Position numbers and translations under genes: made by a program
Assembly (NCBI GenBank): GCA_963791885.1
Contig: CAWBUL010000006.1
Location: 372,001-436,000, forward strand
From: CAVSUZ01 sp963791885
Lineage (GTDB): Bacteria > Pseudomonadota > Alphaproteobacteria > Acetobacterales > Acetobacteraceae
Reading direction: 5' to 3'
DNA length: 64,000 bases
In this document: piece by piece, positions 1 through 9,483 of the stretch
Position numbering within the stretch: position 1 is the stretch's first letter
Layout: every line of letters starts with the position of its first letter
Notes under the pieces: model-generated
Told to the model about the DNA's origin: nothing
The model's database searches: none
Seen by the model: only the letters and a program-made list of their open reading frames with translations

Positions 1-1
1 G

Positions 2-779
2 AGACGAGACGTCATCTCCCTTTTTCAATCTCTTGGCGCCCGGATCGGCATGGGGCTGGACGAACTGACGCTAACCACAAATGGCACTCAGCTCGCGGCG
101 CATGCGGAGGCATTGCGCTCGGCTGGGGTGCGCCGGGTCAATGTCAGCCTGGACACGCTGGACGGCGCGAAGTTCACGGCCATCACCCGTCGGGGGAGAA
201 TCGAGCGGACGCTGGACGGCATCTTCGCCGCGAAAGCCGCCGGACTGGCCGTGAAGGTCAACGCCGTGGCTTTGCGCGGCATCAACGAGGATGAGTTCGA
301 CGATCTCATCAGCTGGTGCGGTCTTCACGGTTTCGACCTCTGCCTGATCGAGACCATGCCCATGGGCGAAGTGGAAGGAGACCGGACCGAGCAATACCTC
401 CCTCTCTCCCTTGTCCAGGCTCGGCTCAGGCGGCGCTGGACGCTCGAGGCGACGGACTATCGCACGGGCGGCCCGGCCCGCTACTACACGGTCGCCGAGA
501 CCGGTCGACGTATCGGCTTCATCACGCCGATGACCCACAACTTCTGTGAGTTCTTGCAACCGGGTCCGGCTGACCTGCACAGGGACGCTCTACATGTGCC
601 TGGGGCAGGAGGACGCAGCCGACCTCCGCCGCGTGCTGCGGGCAGGCGCCTCGGACGTGGAACTCGAGGAGGCCATTCGCGAAGCCATCGCCCGCAAACC
701 CAGAGGGCACGACTTCATCATCGATCGGCGGCACGATCGGCCCGCCGTCGGCCGCCACATGAGCGTGACTGGAGGCTGA
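2..779 (+). pseudogene. moaA: MoaA (GTP 3',8-cyclase) C-terminal part, frameshifted
   Basis: Radical-SAM enzyme of molybdenum cofactor synthesis; the N-terminus with the first FeS cluster lies before the window. The visible part carries the core (LTTNGTQL, VNVSLDTLD, ITPMTHNFCE). The reading frame then shifts by one base near 550: the tract gagttcttgc has one t more than needed to read NFCE-SCNRVRLTCTG. The second-cluster cysteines (NFCESC, then LYMCLGQ) are therefore split between two frames. The tail in the new frame (RKPRGHDF) is typical of MoaA and ends at 779. Molybdopterin genes often accompany molybdoenzymes such as arsenite oxidase, which would suit the arsenic genes downstream; that link is inference. 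Identity is secure. Whether the shift is real or a read error cannot be told here. Confidence 0.9.
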
Positions 780-943
780 AGCAGGCGGCAGGGCCGTGCT
801 GCCCGACCCGAGGCGGCGGAGCTGCGCGAACAGATGATGTCATTAAGACTTCACACCCTCCATCGCTTCTACGCATCTAGAAGAGTGGGAGATGGCGCCG
901 GTAGGTCAACCGGACAAGACGGAAGCAATGCAGGAGGAACTGA

Positions 944-1961
944 ATGCGCCTTCGAACAGCGCTTTTTTTTGCGTTGTCCCTCGGCTGGGTCGCGGCTCTC
1001 CCGACTGCCGCTCAGCAGATTACAGGGGCGGGATCGACTTTCGTCTATCCGGTTCTATCGAAATGGTCCGAAGCGTACAGCAAGCTCACCGGCACGCAGA
1101 TCAACTACCAGTCGATAGGATCGGGCGGCGGGATTGCACAGATTAAAGCTGGGACCGTCGATTTCGGCGCATCTGATGCCCCGCTCTCGCCGAGCAGCTT
1201 GGACCGGCGGGGTTGGCCATTTCCCGGTGGTCACGAGGGGCAGTCTGCCCGTCGTGCATCGGGAGGGGATCAGGGTCCGGTCAGTTGAAGTTTACAGGCG
1301 AGCTCTTGGCGGACATGTATCTCGGGAAGGTCAAAAAATGGAACGACCCGGCGATAGCAGCGGTCAATCCGGGTGTCACCCTCCCTAACCGGGCAATCGT
1401 GGTGGTACACCGCTCCGACGGATCTGGGACTGACGTACAACTGGGTTGATTATCTTTCCAAGGTTAGCCCGGAGTGGAAATCCAAAGTGGGTGTCGGGAC
1501 GTCGGTTTCCTGGCATACAGGTGTTGGCGGAAAGGGCAACGAGGGTGTTGCTGAGTATGTGGGGCGGATCAAGGGAGCAATCGGGTACGTCGAGTACGCC
1601 TACGTCCTTCAGAACAAGATGGCGTATGGACTCTGTAAAGAACAGCGCCGGAAAGTTCATCAGTCCCTCTATCCAGTCCTTTCAAGCGGCCGCCGCAAGC
1701 GCAGAGTGGTCGAAAGCACTCGACTTCGACCTTGTGATGACTAACGCGCCCGGCGCAGATGCATACCCGATTACAGCGACAACTTTCATTCTGATGTACA
1801 AGCACCCCAAGGATCCGGCCAGCAGCCAAAGGGTGCTGGCGTTCTTCAAATGGGCCTTCGAAAAAGGACCGGAAATCGCGACCTCTCTTGACTACGTCCC
1901 GCTGCCCCCGCCGTTGGTGCAGCAGATCGAGGCCTACTGGCAGTCGCAGATCCATCAGTGA
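944..1961 (+). pseudogene. pstS: PstS phosphate-binding protein, multiply frameshifted
   Basis: Periplasmic phosphate-binding subunit of the Pst ABC importer. The start at 944 follows a good ribosome site (caggaggaactga) and a signal peptide (ALFFALSLGWVAALPTAAQ). Family blocks appear in order but in different frames: GAGSTFVYPVLSKW and QSIGSGGGIAQIKAG (frame 2, to about 1210), LKFTGELLADMYLGKVKKWND (frame 1), NWVDYLSKVSPEWK to VEYAYVLQNKMAYG (frame 2), and NSAGKFISPSIQSF to the C-terminus (frame 3). At least three indels separate them, so no full protein can be made. It heads a decayed pstSCA cluster. Phosphate transporters are often carried in arsenic islands, presumably because arsenate enters through phosphate systems. 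Confidence 0.9.
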
Positions 1962-1973
1962 GGGTGTTCGGCG

Positions 1974-2994
1974 GTGCCCCGCATGGCCCCGCCCGAACTG
2001 ACATCAATGTCCGTACAGACCACGGTTACGCCGCCAGTTGCTGATCTCGCACCCAGGCCGCGAAAGCGGCGCACGGGCACTGGCGACTCGATCTTCCGAG
2101 CCCTGACAGCCGGGGCTGTCGCCTTGGTCCTCCTCGTTCTCGGGGCTGCGGCCCTGTCGATGCTGTATGGAGGCATGCCCGCATTTGCCAGGTTCGGGTG
2201 GCGGTTCATCTACAGCACTGCCTGGGACCCAGTTCGGAAGGACTTCGGTGCGGCGGTCCCGATCTACGGCACGCTCGTTACGTCCGTTATCGCCATGATA
2301 ATTGCGGTTCCGATCAGCTTCGGAATAGCGGTATTCCTCAATGAAGCATGTCCCATGCGGCTGCGCAAGCCGATCGCAGCGGCCATCGAGCCTCCTGGCG
2401 GGAATACCGAGCATCATTTACGGCATGTGGGGACTGTTCGTATTTGCGCCGATCATGTCCGACACTGTTGAGCCGTGGCTCACTGACTTTCTTGGGCCCC
2501 TTCCGGTAATCGGATTTCTGTTTGAGGGACCTCCACTTGGCATTGGTATGCTGACGGCGGGCATCATTCTCGCGGTCATGGTGGTACCGTTTATCTCTTC
2601 CGTCATGCGGGACGTTTTTTCGCTGGTTCCCACCTAGCTGCGAGAAGCCGCGTTCGCGTTCGGTGCCACACGCTGGGAGGTGGTGTGGGGGGTCGTTGTT
2701 CCCTACACGAGGACGGCTATCGTGGGCGGCATCTTTCTTGGCCTGGGACGGGCTTTGGGAGAGACTATGGCGGTAACGTTCGTTCTGGGCAATGCACACG
2801 AGGTGAGCGCATCTCTTCTTGCTCCCGGCAACTCGATCGCCGCCGTGATCGCCAACGAGTTCACCGAGGCGGATTCCGACATCTACAGGTCTTCGTTGAT
2901 TGCCCTTGGCTTTCTTCTGTTCGTCATCACGTTCGCGGTCCTCATAGTTGCTAAACTTATGTTGCTCCGAATGAGCAGACGAGAGGGGGACTAA
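1974..2994 (+). pseudogene. pstC: PstC phosphate permease, frameshift plus in-frame stop
   Basis: Inner-membrane permease of the phosphate ABC importer. The N-terminal region and first helices are readable from about 1974 or the ATG at 2007 (VALVLLVLGAAALSML). The frame is lost near 2390, within the segment that should read into AGIPSIIYGMWGLFVFAP. A TAG at 2635-2637 interrupts the sequence between VFSLVPT and LREAAFAFGATRWEV; a CAG-to-TAG change would explain it. The rest, including the permease EAA-type loop and the last helices, is open to 2994. A substitution-type nonsense codon together with an indel points to genuine decay rather than only to read error. Confidence 0.88.
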
Positions 2995-2996
2995 CC

Positions 2997-3837
2997 GTGG
3001 CGCGATCTAACCTCCTCCGCCGTCGCAAGCTCAAAAACGCCGCAGCGCTCGCGCTAGCGACCCTGGCAACTGCGTTCGGTTTGGTGTGGCTGGTTTGGAT
3101 CCTCGTCACCACCCTGGTCAACGGGTTCGCCGCACTGAACCTGCGGCTCCTCACTCAAATGACGCCGCCCCCCGGCTCCGAGGGAGGGCTGCTGAATGCC
3201 ATTTATGGCAGCACGGTAATGATCGGAGTGGCATTTCTGATTGGGGCGCCGGTCGGTATTTTGGCTGGCACCTTCCTGGCCGATCGTGGAACGAAAGGGA
3301 TATTTCCCGAAGCGGTCCGCTTCGTAAACGACATTCTGCTGTCGGCCCCGTCTATCGTTATCGGACTTTTCGTCTACGCGCTCGTGGTACGCCCGAGCGG
3401 CCACTTCTCCGGTTGGGCTGGTGCAATCGCGCTAGCGTTCATTCTTCTTCCCGTAGTTGTTCGCACGACCGATGAAACGCTTCGGCTTGTGCCGATTTCG
3501 CTTCGCGAGGCAGCCCCGGCTCTCGGCGCCCCTCAATGGAGACTGAGCGTGCGGGTTCTGTATCCAGCCGCTCGAAAGGGATTCTGACAGGGCTCCTGCT
3601 CGGTATTGCGCGAATCAGCGGCGAAACGGCTCCTCTTCTCTTCACTGCTCTGAATAACCAGTACTTCAATGCCAACCTTTCGCAGCCGATGGCGAATATC
3701 CCCGTGGTGATATTCCAGTTTGCGCTATCTCCCTATGAGCATGGCATGCACTGGCCTGGGCGGGTGCGCTGCTCATGACGCTGTTCGTGCTGATTTTGAG
3801 TGTCGGCGCGCGGGCGCTGGTGGAGAGGCGGCGGTGA
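2997..3837 (+). pseudogene. pstA: PstA phosphate permease, frameshifted
   Basis: Second membrane subunit of the phosphate importer, starting at GTG 2997 two bases after the pstC stop. The first 190 residues are intact (VWLVWILVTTLVNGF, GSEGGLLNAIYGSTVMI, SAPSIVIGLFVYALVV). The frame shifts near 3540-3590; GILTGLLLGIARISGETAPLLFTAL and NQYFNANLSQPMANIPV continue in another frame. A second shift near 3740 leads to the normal C-terminus (LFVLILSVGARALVERRR) ending at 3837. No pstB ATPase or phoU follows: 3838-4114 holds no recognisable gene. The transporter is therefore doubly disabled. Confidence 0.87.
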
Positions 3838-4114
3838 TGCTGCGGGTGGTTCATATAAAACGCAGTGAAAATGCTGCGCCTCTTAGCCGCACTATGTGCA
3901 TCGTCACCATCCCGATCAATCCTGTCCAAGCCTTACCAGCAGTTCGATGCGGCGGGCCGGATCAGTAGATTTACTCTCTCGCTGTGCTAGAGGTTCGGCT
4001 CCTTTCGCACCGCTACGAAAGACAGAAGGAACGGGCACAGTGCGGGCCGTCCCATCTGGCGCCGCCGTGGTGACTGACACCGCAACTCGGGGTGCCGCAA
4101 GGGAAGGAGACGGC

Positions 4115-5461
4115 ATGCGAATCCTGGTCATCGGCGGCAGTGACGCGGGCATTAGCGCCGCGCTGCGCGCCCGCGAGCTCGACCGCTCCGCCGAAATCAC
4201 CGTCCTGCTTGCGGACGACTTCCCGAACTGGAGCATCTGCGGGCTGCCCTACTACCTGGGAGGGGAGACGCCCGACTGGCGCAGTCTGGCGCACCCCACG
4301 GTGTTCGAGGGGATCGACGTTCGCCGCTGTCACCGCGCGAAGAGCATCGACATCGGGAGCCGGACGATCACGGCAGTTGGACCGCGGGAAGGATGCGTGC
4401 GGTTGGCCTACGACCACCTCGTCGTCGCGACGGGCGCCAGGCCGGTCCGGCCCGACCTGCCTGGCATCGATCTCCCCGGCGTGCACCTGCTGCACACGAT
4501 GGGAGACGCAGTAGCGGTGAACCATCTCCTCAAGGGGGATCCGCTGCCGCGCTCGGCCCTCGTCGTGGGTGCGGGATACATCGGACTGGAGATGGCCGAG
4601 GCGTTCGCTCATCGTGGGCTCGAGGTCACGGTCCTGAGCCGGAGCGACCCAGTGTTCCCTACGGTGGACGCCGAGTTCGGCCGAGCCATCGAGCAGGAGC
4701 TGCGGCGGCACGGTGTCCGCGTGCTCGCAGGGGCGGCTTTGCAGGCTGTCGCTGCGGGGTCCACGCCGCAGCGTCTGACGGCGCGCGCGACCGTTGGCCC
4801 CGAGATATCCGCCGATCTGATACTGATTGCCGCCGGGCTGCAGCCCGACACCGAACTGGCCGCGGGGGCAGGGGTCAGACTCGGGGCAAAGGGCGCAATC
4901 GCAGTGGACCGCGCGATGCGCACCAACGTGCCGGACCTCCTCGCGGCGGGCGACTGCGTCGAGACCTGGCACCGTGTGCTCCGGCGCCCTGCCTATCTCC
5001 CGCTGGGGACCACGGCGCATAAACAGGGACGCGTGGCGGGCGAAACGGTGGTCGGCGGCACCCGGCTGTTCGCCGGGTCCGTGGGCACGCAGGTGGTCAA
5101 GCTGTTCGATCTTGCCGTCGCGCGGACTGGACTGCTCGCGCGGGAGGCGCGCGAAGCGGGGTTCGACCCGATAACCGTGGAGACAGAGAGCTGGGACCAC
5201 AAGGCTTACTACCCTGGGGCCAGCAAGCTTCGGCTCCGGGTCACCGGCGACAGGCCGACCGGGCGCCTGCTCGGCGCTCAAATCCTCGGGCCATTAGGCG
5301 CGGAGGTGGCGAAGCGCATAGACGTCTTCGCGGTGGCGCTGTTCCACGGCATGCGCGTCGAGGAGATCAGCGACCTGGACTTGAGCTATGCCCCGCCTTT
5401 TTCGGGTCCTTGGGATCCGGTCCAGGCGGCAGCGCAGGCGTGGGCGGGAAAAATCGGATGA
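4115..5461 (+). CDS. FAD-dependent pyridine nucleotide-disulfide oxidoreductase (CoA-disulfide reductase / NADH oxidase-like)
   Basis: Flavoprotein of 448 residues that should transfer electrons from NAD(P)H to a disulfide or other acceptor in the cytoplasm. The start at ATG 4115 follows a strong ribosome site (gggaaggagacggc); the open frame extends further upstream but without family sequence. Visible features are the N-terminal FAD fold (ILVIGGSDAGISAALRA), the active-site cysteine in WSICGLPYYLGG, the second Rossmann motif (VVGAGYIGLEMAEAFAHRGL), the FAD-binding block LLAAGDCVE, and a C-terminal dimerisation domain (YYPGASKLRLRV). It lacks the C-terminal rhodanese domain found in some relatives. 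Unlike its pst neighbours it is intact. Its place between pst and ars genes suggests thiol redox work in arsenic stress, which is inference; the substrate is unknown. Confidence 0.85.
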   Translation: MRILVIGGSDAGISAALRARELDRSAEITVLLADDFPNWSICGLPYYLGGETPDWRSLAHPTVFEGIDVRRCHRAKSIDIGSRTITAVGPREGCVRLAYDHLVVATGARPVRPDLPGIDLPGVHLLHTMGDAVAVNHLLKGDPLPRSALVVGAGYIGLEMAEAFAHRGLEVTVLSRSDPVFPTVDAEFGRAIEQELRRHGVRVLAGAALQAVAAGSTPQRLTARATVGPEISADLILIAAGLQPDTELAAGAGVRLGAKGAIAVDRAMRTNVPDLLAAGDCVETWHRVLRRPAYLPLGTTAHKQGRVAGETVVGGTRLFAGSVGTQVVKLFDLAVARTGLLAREAREAGFDPITVETESWDHKAYYPGASKLRLRVTGDRPTGRLLGAQILGPLGAEVAKRIDVFAVALFHGMRVEEISDLDLSYAPPFSGPWDPVQAAAQAWAGKIG

Positions 5462-5671
5462 TCGCCTGAGCAGGCGCCCAACCTGCTTGGGCCTCGGCGG
5501 CGGGGAGCAGCCAGAGTGCGACCGTGACGATGCACAGTCGAGCATCCAACAGCGAACCAAGATTTCCAGTTCCATGTGACGTTGCCTTCGTCGGCGGTTC
5601 TGCTTCTGCTCGGCAATTGTCCTCATCCTTTGCGGTTATCGACTCGCGCCGTATCTCCATTAGGTTTCGGA

Positions 5672-5760
5672 TATGGAGAAATCGGCCGCCTTAGCTGCTT
5701 TGGCTGCGCTCGCGCAGGAAACCCGGCTCGATATCTACCGCCTGCTCGTGCAGGCGGGTC
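5672..5760 (+). repeat. 89-bp direct repeat, copy 1 (5' end of arsR)
   Basis: Matches 6748-6836 in the same orientation with one difference by eye (ctaccgcctg against ctaccggctg). It covers the first 29 codons of the ArsR gene. The two copies bracket the TauE/SafE permease remnant. Confidence 0.9.
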
Positions 5761-5819
5761 GGACGTGCGCGCTGGTAGATTGGAAGAGTTCCAACAGGGT
5801 GGCGAGAGTTGGGGGCTGA
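5673..5819 (+). pseudogene. Truncated ArsR-family regulator (duplicate 5' end)
   Basis: The ORF begins exactly like the regulator at 6749 (MEKSAALAALAALAQETRLD) for 29 codons. It then runs into unrelated sequence and stops at 5817-5819. The DNA-recognition helix and metal-binding cysteines are missing, so it cannot be a working repressor. A short ORF tail follows in other frames (FRAKLRMIARQKLKN to KEGKK, stop 5917-5919), apparently the end of a different lost gene joined at the breakpoint. Confidence 0.8.
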
Positions 5820-5915
5820 CGAAGGCGAGGAGACATTCAGGGCGAAGCTGCGCATGATCGCACGGCAGAAGCTGAAAAACGCGCCCGAGAAGCAACCGAC
5901 GAAGGAAGGCAAGAA

Positions 5916-6709
5916 GTGAGCGCCACAACGGCTACTCCAAGCCGAGCCGCTGCTTTCATATGTGGCGCTGCCATCGGGCTTGGCGGCCTGATCGGGTCGG
6001 CGGCGCAGAGTTTCGGCTTCCTTTGCTGATCGGGCTGTTCGGCTTCGTCGCCTTGGAGGCGGTCATTCTCAACAAGGCCATGAGCCTGGTTGTTGTCGCC
6101 TCAGCGCTACCCTTCCGGATGCGGACGGTTCCGTTTGATGCTGTTGCCGCGCATTGGTCGGTGATCGTGAACCTGCTTGCTGGTAGCCTCTTGGGGGCGT
6201 GGTTCGGCGCTGGGTGGGCAACGCGACTTCGGTCTGAGTCGTTTATCGAGTGATCGCCGTTCTGTTGGTCGCCATCACGGTTGTACTCGATCCTGGGGCA
6301 CCATATTTCGGCCGGGCAGCCACTTTTCACGGGAGTTGCGCAGGCGATTGCTGGCGTGGTTGCTGGTCTGGTTATTGGCGTGGTGGCCGCCATGCTTGGC
6401 GTCGCCGGAGGCGAGTTGCTGATTCCGACCTTGGTTCTCTTGTTTGGCGCAGACATCAAACTTGCGGGCAGCCTATCGCTGGCGGTGAGCCTACCAACGA
6501 TGCTTGTTGGCTTCACCCGCTACAGCCGCGATCAGGCTTTCTCCGTGCTCGGGCGCAACCGCCCCTTTTTGCTTATCATGTGCGTCGGATCGATCGTCGG
6601 CAGCTCCATCGGCGGCTTGCTGCTCGGGATCGTCCCGAGCGCCGTCCTACTCCCGGTCTTGGCGATCGTTTTGCTGATATCCGCTTACAAGGTTTGGACC
6701 CACAAATAG
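5916..6709 (+). pseudogene. TauE/SafE-family (sulfite exporter-like) permease, frameshifted
   Basis: Polytopic membrane protein of the TauE/SafE family, thought to export sulfur oxyanions or related anions. The likely start is GTG 5916 after gaaggaaggcaagaa. The first helix (AAAFICGAAIGLGGLIG) is followed by a shift near 6000 into GAEFRLPLLIGLFGFVALEA. Another break near 6250-6290 leads into VAQAIAGVVAGLVIGVVAAM and the duplicated GVAGGELLIPTLVLLFGA block, then to the end YKVWTHK at 6709. Two indels are needed for one protein. It sits between the arsR fragment and the full arsR. Members of this family occur in arsenic and thiosulfate loci; the substrate here is unknown. Confidence 0.8.
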
Positions 6710-6747
6710 GGCCTAAATTACGTAGATGTTGCGAAGTGCATAATCCC

Positions 6748-6836
6748 TATGGAGAAATCGGCCGCCTTAGCTGCTTTGGCTGCGCTCGCGCAGGAAACCC
6801 GGCTCGATATCTACCGGCTGCTCGTGCAGGCGGGTC
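6748..6836 (+). repeat. 89-bp direct repeat, copy 2 (5' end of arsR)
   Basis: Second copy of 5672-5760, here continuing into the complete arsR gene. It is presumably the parent of the upstream fragment. Confidence 0.9.
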
Positions 6837-7045
6837 CGGAAGGATTGCCCGCCGGTCAGATTGGGGAGCGGCTTGGCCTGCCATCCGCAACACTCGCCTT
6901 CCATCTGAAGGAACTGAAAAACGCAAATCTCGCGGCCTGCACGCGCAATGGACGGTCACTGATCTATGCGGCCGAGTATCCCGTGATGAATGCTCTGCTG
7001 TTATTCATTAGGGAAAACTGCTGCGGCCGCTCTGCGCTTGGCTAA
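6749..7045 (+). CDS. arsR: ArsR-family metalloregulator
   Basis: Winged-helix repressor of 98 residues, start at ATG 6749. It has the ArsR fold (ALAQETRLDIYRLLV, GLPAGQIGERLGLPSATLAFHLKEL, the last stretch being the recognition helix). It ends with a vicinal cysteine pair (RENCCGRSALG), as in the Acidithiobacillus-type ArsR, where Cys pairs near the C-terminus bind As(III). The third cysteine of that type (GHPELC in the fusion protein at 9484) is absent and the protein stops early, so the sensor may be incomplete. From 7046 to 7213 there is only a 13-codon ORF and nothing recognisable. Confidence 0.82.
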   Translation: MEKSAALAALAALAQETRLDIYRLLVQAGPEGLPAGQIGERLGLPSATLAFHLKELKNANLAACTRNGRSLIYAAEYPVMNALLLFIRENCCGRSALG

Positions 7046-7213
7046 GCCTGAAGTCACGTCGGACGGACTACATGGATACAGTCGAATTCAAGGCACTGAT
7101 GACCGCACGCTAACGCTCGTTGATGTCTCGGCACCTTGATGCTTGCGACGTGGCTTTCTCGGTTTTGTCGGTCTACCGGCTACTCACAGCGAAACCCGCC
7201 GACAGCGGCCGGA

Positions 7214-8440
7214 TCAGGCCGTTACCGCGCGCGCCTGCGCGTTTGTGGGGAGCAGGAAGGTAACCGCTAGACAGAGGGCCAGCATGATCGCGGAGCCCCA
7301 CAGGCACGCGAGGATGCCACCCGCTTGGGCCAGGACGCCGGAGAGAAGGATGCCCAGGAGGCGCCCCGCTGCGTTGGCGGCATAGTAGAACCCGACGTCC
7401 TCGGCCGCTTTCTCCGAACCCGCGTAGGCAAGGATAAGGTACGAGTGCAGCGAGGAAATGACGGCGAATGCAAAGCCGAAGACCGCGAGGCCGACGACCA
7501 CCACCAAGTCGGGACGCGCGATCGTATGAGAGGCAACGAGCAGCGCCAGCGCGACGGGGATGGCCGTCAGCACGGCGCCCCAAAGCTTCGCTTCCGGCAC
7601 TTCGCGGGACAAGCCATCTTCGCTACGGCCGACCAGTGATGGGGCCAGCGCCTGCACGCCGCCATAGCCGACCGTCCACGCCGCCAGGAAGCCAGCGACG
7701 TACATGTATGGCCATCCGTTCGCATAGAGGAACACGGGCAGGCCGACCACAAACCAGACGTCGCGCGAGCCGAACATGAAGATGCGGGCCGCGGCGAGAA
7801 GGTTGATCGCCCGTGTCTTAGCGAAGAGCTCACGGAAACTCTTCGAGGATTTCGCCTTCCCAAGTGTTCGCGGCAGCAGCGTGATGTTGCCCGCCAACAC
7901 GACAGCGAGCATTGCCGCCATCAGCCAGAGCGCGGGACGAAATCCGACGAATTGGAGCAGCGCTCCCCCCACAAAAAAACCAAGTCCCTTCATCGCATTC
8001 TTCGAACCGGTGAACCATGCGACCCACTTGAACAACTCCCCCGCACCCTGTTGCGAGGTTGCTTTAATCGCCGACTTCGATGCCGTCTTGGTCAAGTCCT
8101 TAGCCACCCCGGCGATGCCTTGGGCGACGACCACCCAGGCTACCGAGGCGACCTTGCTCCAGCCAGGCTGGAGCTCGGACAGCATCAGCAGCCCGAAGAT
8201 CTGGAGCGTCAGCCCGACCGCGAGCATGCGCGGAATGCCGAAGCGCAAGGCCAGCCACCCGCCGCCGAGGTTCGCGAAAATCCCTGCCGCCTCATAGAGC
8301 AGGAACAGGAAGGCGAGGGTGAACGGAGTGTAGCCGAGCCCGTAGAAATGCAGCAGCACCAGCATTCGGATCGCGCCGTCAGTCAGCGTGAACCCCAGAT
8401 AGCTTCCGGTCACCACGCCATAATTGCGGACATCGGACAT
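7214..8440 (-). CDS. arsJ: ArsJ organoarsenical efflux permease (MFS)
   Basis: Twelve-helix major facilitator of 408 residues. In the known ArsJ/GAPDH pathway, arsenate replaces phosphate in the GAPDH reaction and ArsJ exports the unstable 1-arseno-3-phosphoglycerate. Diagnostic stretches are NYGVVTGSYLGFTLTDGAIR at the N-terminus, GVAKDLTKTASKSAIKA and FTGSKNAMKGLGFFVGG. The start ATG at 8440 overlaps the stop of the GAPDH gene, so translation is coupled. It is the last gene of a three-gene operon (arsR-arsC, gapdh, arsJ) that fits the known pathway exactly. The sequence is intact from start to stop. Confidence 0.93.
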   Translation of the reverse strand: MSDVRNYGVVTGSYLGFTLTDGAIRMLVLLHFYGLGYTPFTLAFLFLLYEAAGIFANLGGGWLALRFGIPRMLAVGLTLQIFGLLMLSELQPGWSKVASVAWVVVAQGIAGVAKDLTKTASKSAIKATSQQGAGELFKWVAWFTGSKNAMKGLGFFVGGALLQFVGFRPALWLMAAMLAVVLAGNITLLPRTLGKAKSSKSFRELFAKTRAINLLAAARIFMFGSRDVWFVVGLPVFLYANGWPYMYVAGFLAAWTVGYGGVQALAPSLVGRSEDGLSREVPEAKLWGAVLTAIPVALALLVASHTIARPDLVVVVGLAVFGFAFAVISSLHSYLILAYAGSEKAAEDVGFYYAANAAGRLLGILLSGVLAQAGGILACLWGSAIMLALCLAVTFLLPTNAQARAVTA

Positions 8441-9483
8441 CAGGTGCCTCTCTCCATGACGATCCGGGCCAAGTCCACCATCCGGCAGGCATAGCCCATC
8501 TCGTTATCGTACCAGGCATAAACTTTTAGCATCGTTCCGTCGGTCACCATCGTGCTGGGGCCATCGACAATGGAACTGCGGCTGTCGTTGGCATAGTCGG
8601 CCGATACAAGCGGGCGTTCCTCGTATCCAAGTATCCCAGCGAGCTTGGCTTTGGACGCTGCAAAGAAAAGCTCGTTCACCTCTGCCTCTGAGGTCGGGCG
8701 CTCCAATTCAAATACGCAATCAGTCAATGATGCGTTCAGCACGGGTGCACGAACCGCGTGGCCGTTCAGGCGCCCCTTGAGTTCGGGATAGATCAACGCA
8801 ATCGCGGTCGCGCTACCTGTCGTGGTCGGTTGCAGCGAGAGCATTGCAGAACGAGCTCGCCGTAGATCCCTGTGGGGCGCGTCCACAACAACGTTGGTGT
8901 TGGTCGGGTCATGTATCGTGGTGATCTGGCCATGACGGATGCCAAGGGCCTCGTGAACCACTTTTACGACGGGAGCGAGACAGTTCGTAGTGCAGGACGC
9001 TGCTGTCAGGAGGCGGTGCCGGTCAGGCTCATAGACATGATCGTTGACCCCGACGACCACGTTCAGGGCGGAACCATCCCTGACCGGCGCCGCCACGATG
9101 ACCCGCCGCACCCCACGATCAAAATAGCCCCTGAGTTGTTCCTGCCTCAGGAACTTACCGGTGCACTCCAACACGAGTTCACAGCCAAGATCGGCCCAGT
9201 CGACGCCTTCCGGGGTCGCTGCGGCGCTGAACCCAATCCGACGGCCGCCAACGTTCAGCAAATTCTCACCTTCCGCCGCGATTTGCTCCCGCCAACGGCC
9301 ATGAATGCTGTCGAATTCCAGTAGATGGGCCGCCGTCGTCGCCCCGCCCTTGACCTCATTCACGTGGACAATGTCGAGGCGACCGTCGGCCCGCGGGTCC
9401 TGTGGGTCACGATGAACGCCCCCCAAGCCAGCCCGGACGACAAGCCTGCCAATGCGTCCCAAGCCGTTGATGCCGACCCGCAA
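8440..9483 (-). CDS. gapdh: ArsJ-associated glyceraldehyde-3-phosphate dehydrogenase
   Basis: NAD-dependent GAPDH of 347 residues, with the Rossmann motif VGINGLGRIGR at the N-terminus and the catalytic cysteine in AASCTTNCLAP. In arsJ operons this isozyme makes 1-arseno-3-phosphoglycerate from arsenate and glyceraldehyde-3-phosphate, feeding the exporter. The best start is a TTG at 9483 directly after the TAG of the upstream gene; a GGAGG lies about ten bases before it inside the upstream coding end. No ATG or GTG near the conserved N-terminus would give the right start. A weak start codon and zero spacing suggest coupled, tuned translation. Confidence 0.93.
   Translation of the reverse strand: MRVGINGLGRIGRLVVRAGLGGVHRDPQDPRADGRLDIVHVNEVKGGATTAAHLLEFDSIHGRWREQIAAEGENLLNVGGRRIGFSAAATPEGVDWADLGCELVLECTGKFLRQEQLRGYFDRGVRRVIVAAPVRDGSALNVVVGVNDHVYEPDRHRLLTAASCTTNCLAPVVKVVHEALGIRHGQITTIHDPTNTNVVVDAPHRDLRRARSAMLSLQPTTTGSATAIALIYPELKGRLNGHAVRAPVLNASLTDCVFELERPTSEAEVNELFFAASKAKLAGILGYEERPLVSADYANDSRSSIVDGPSTMVTDGTMLKVYAWYDNEMGYACRMVDLARIVMERGT

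Noticed and set aside
834..943. A Pho box before pstS
   Set aside because: No pair of CTGTCAT-like half-sites at the right spacing was found.
4013..5281. A 422-codon minus-strand ORF opposite the FAD oxidoreductase
   Set aside because: Shadow ORF typical of GC-rich DNA; the plus strand carries all flavoprotein motifs.
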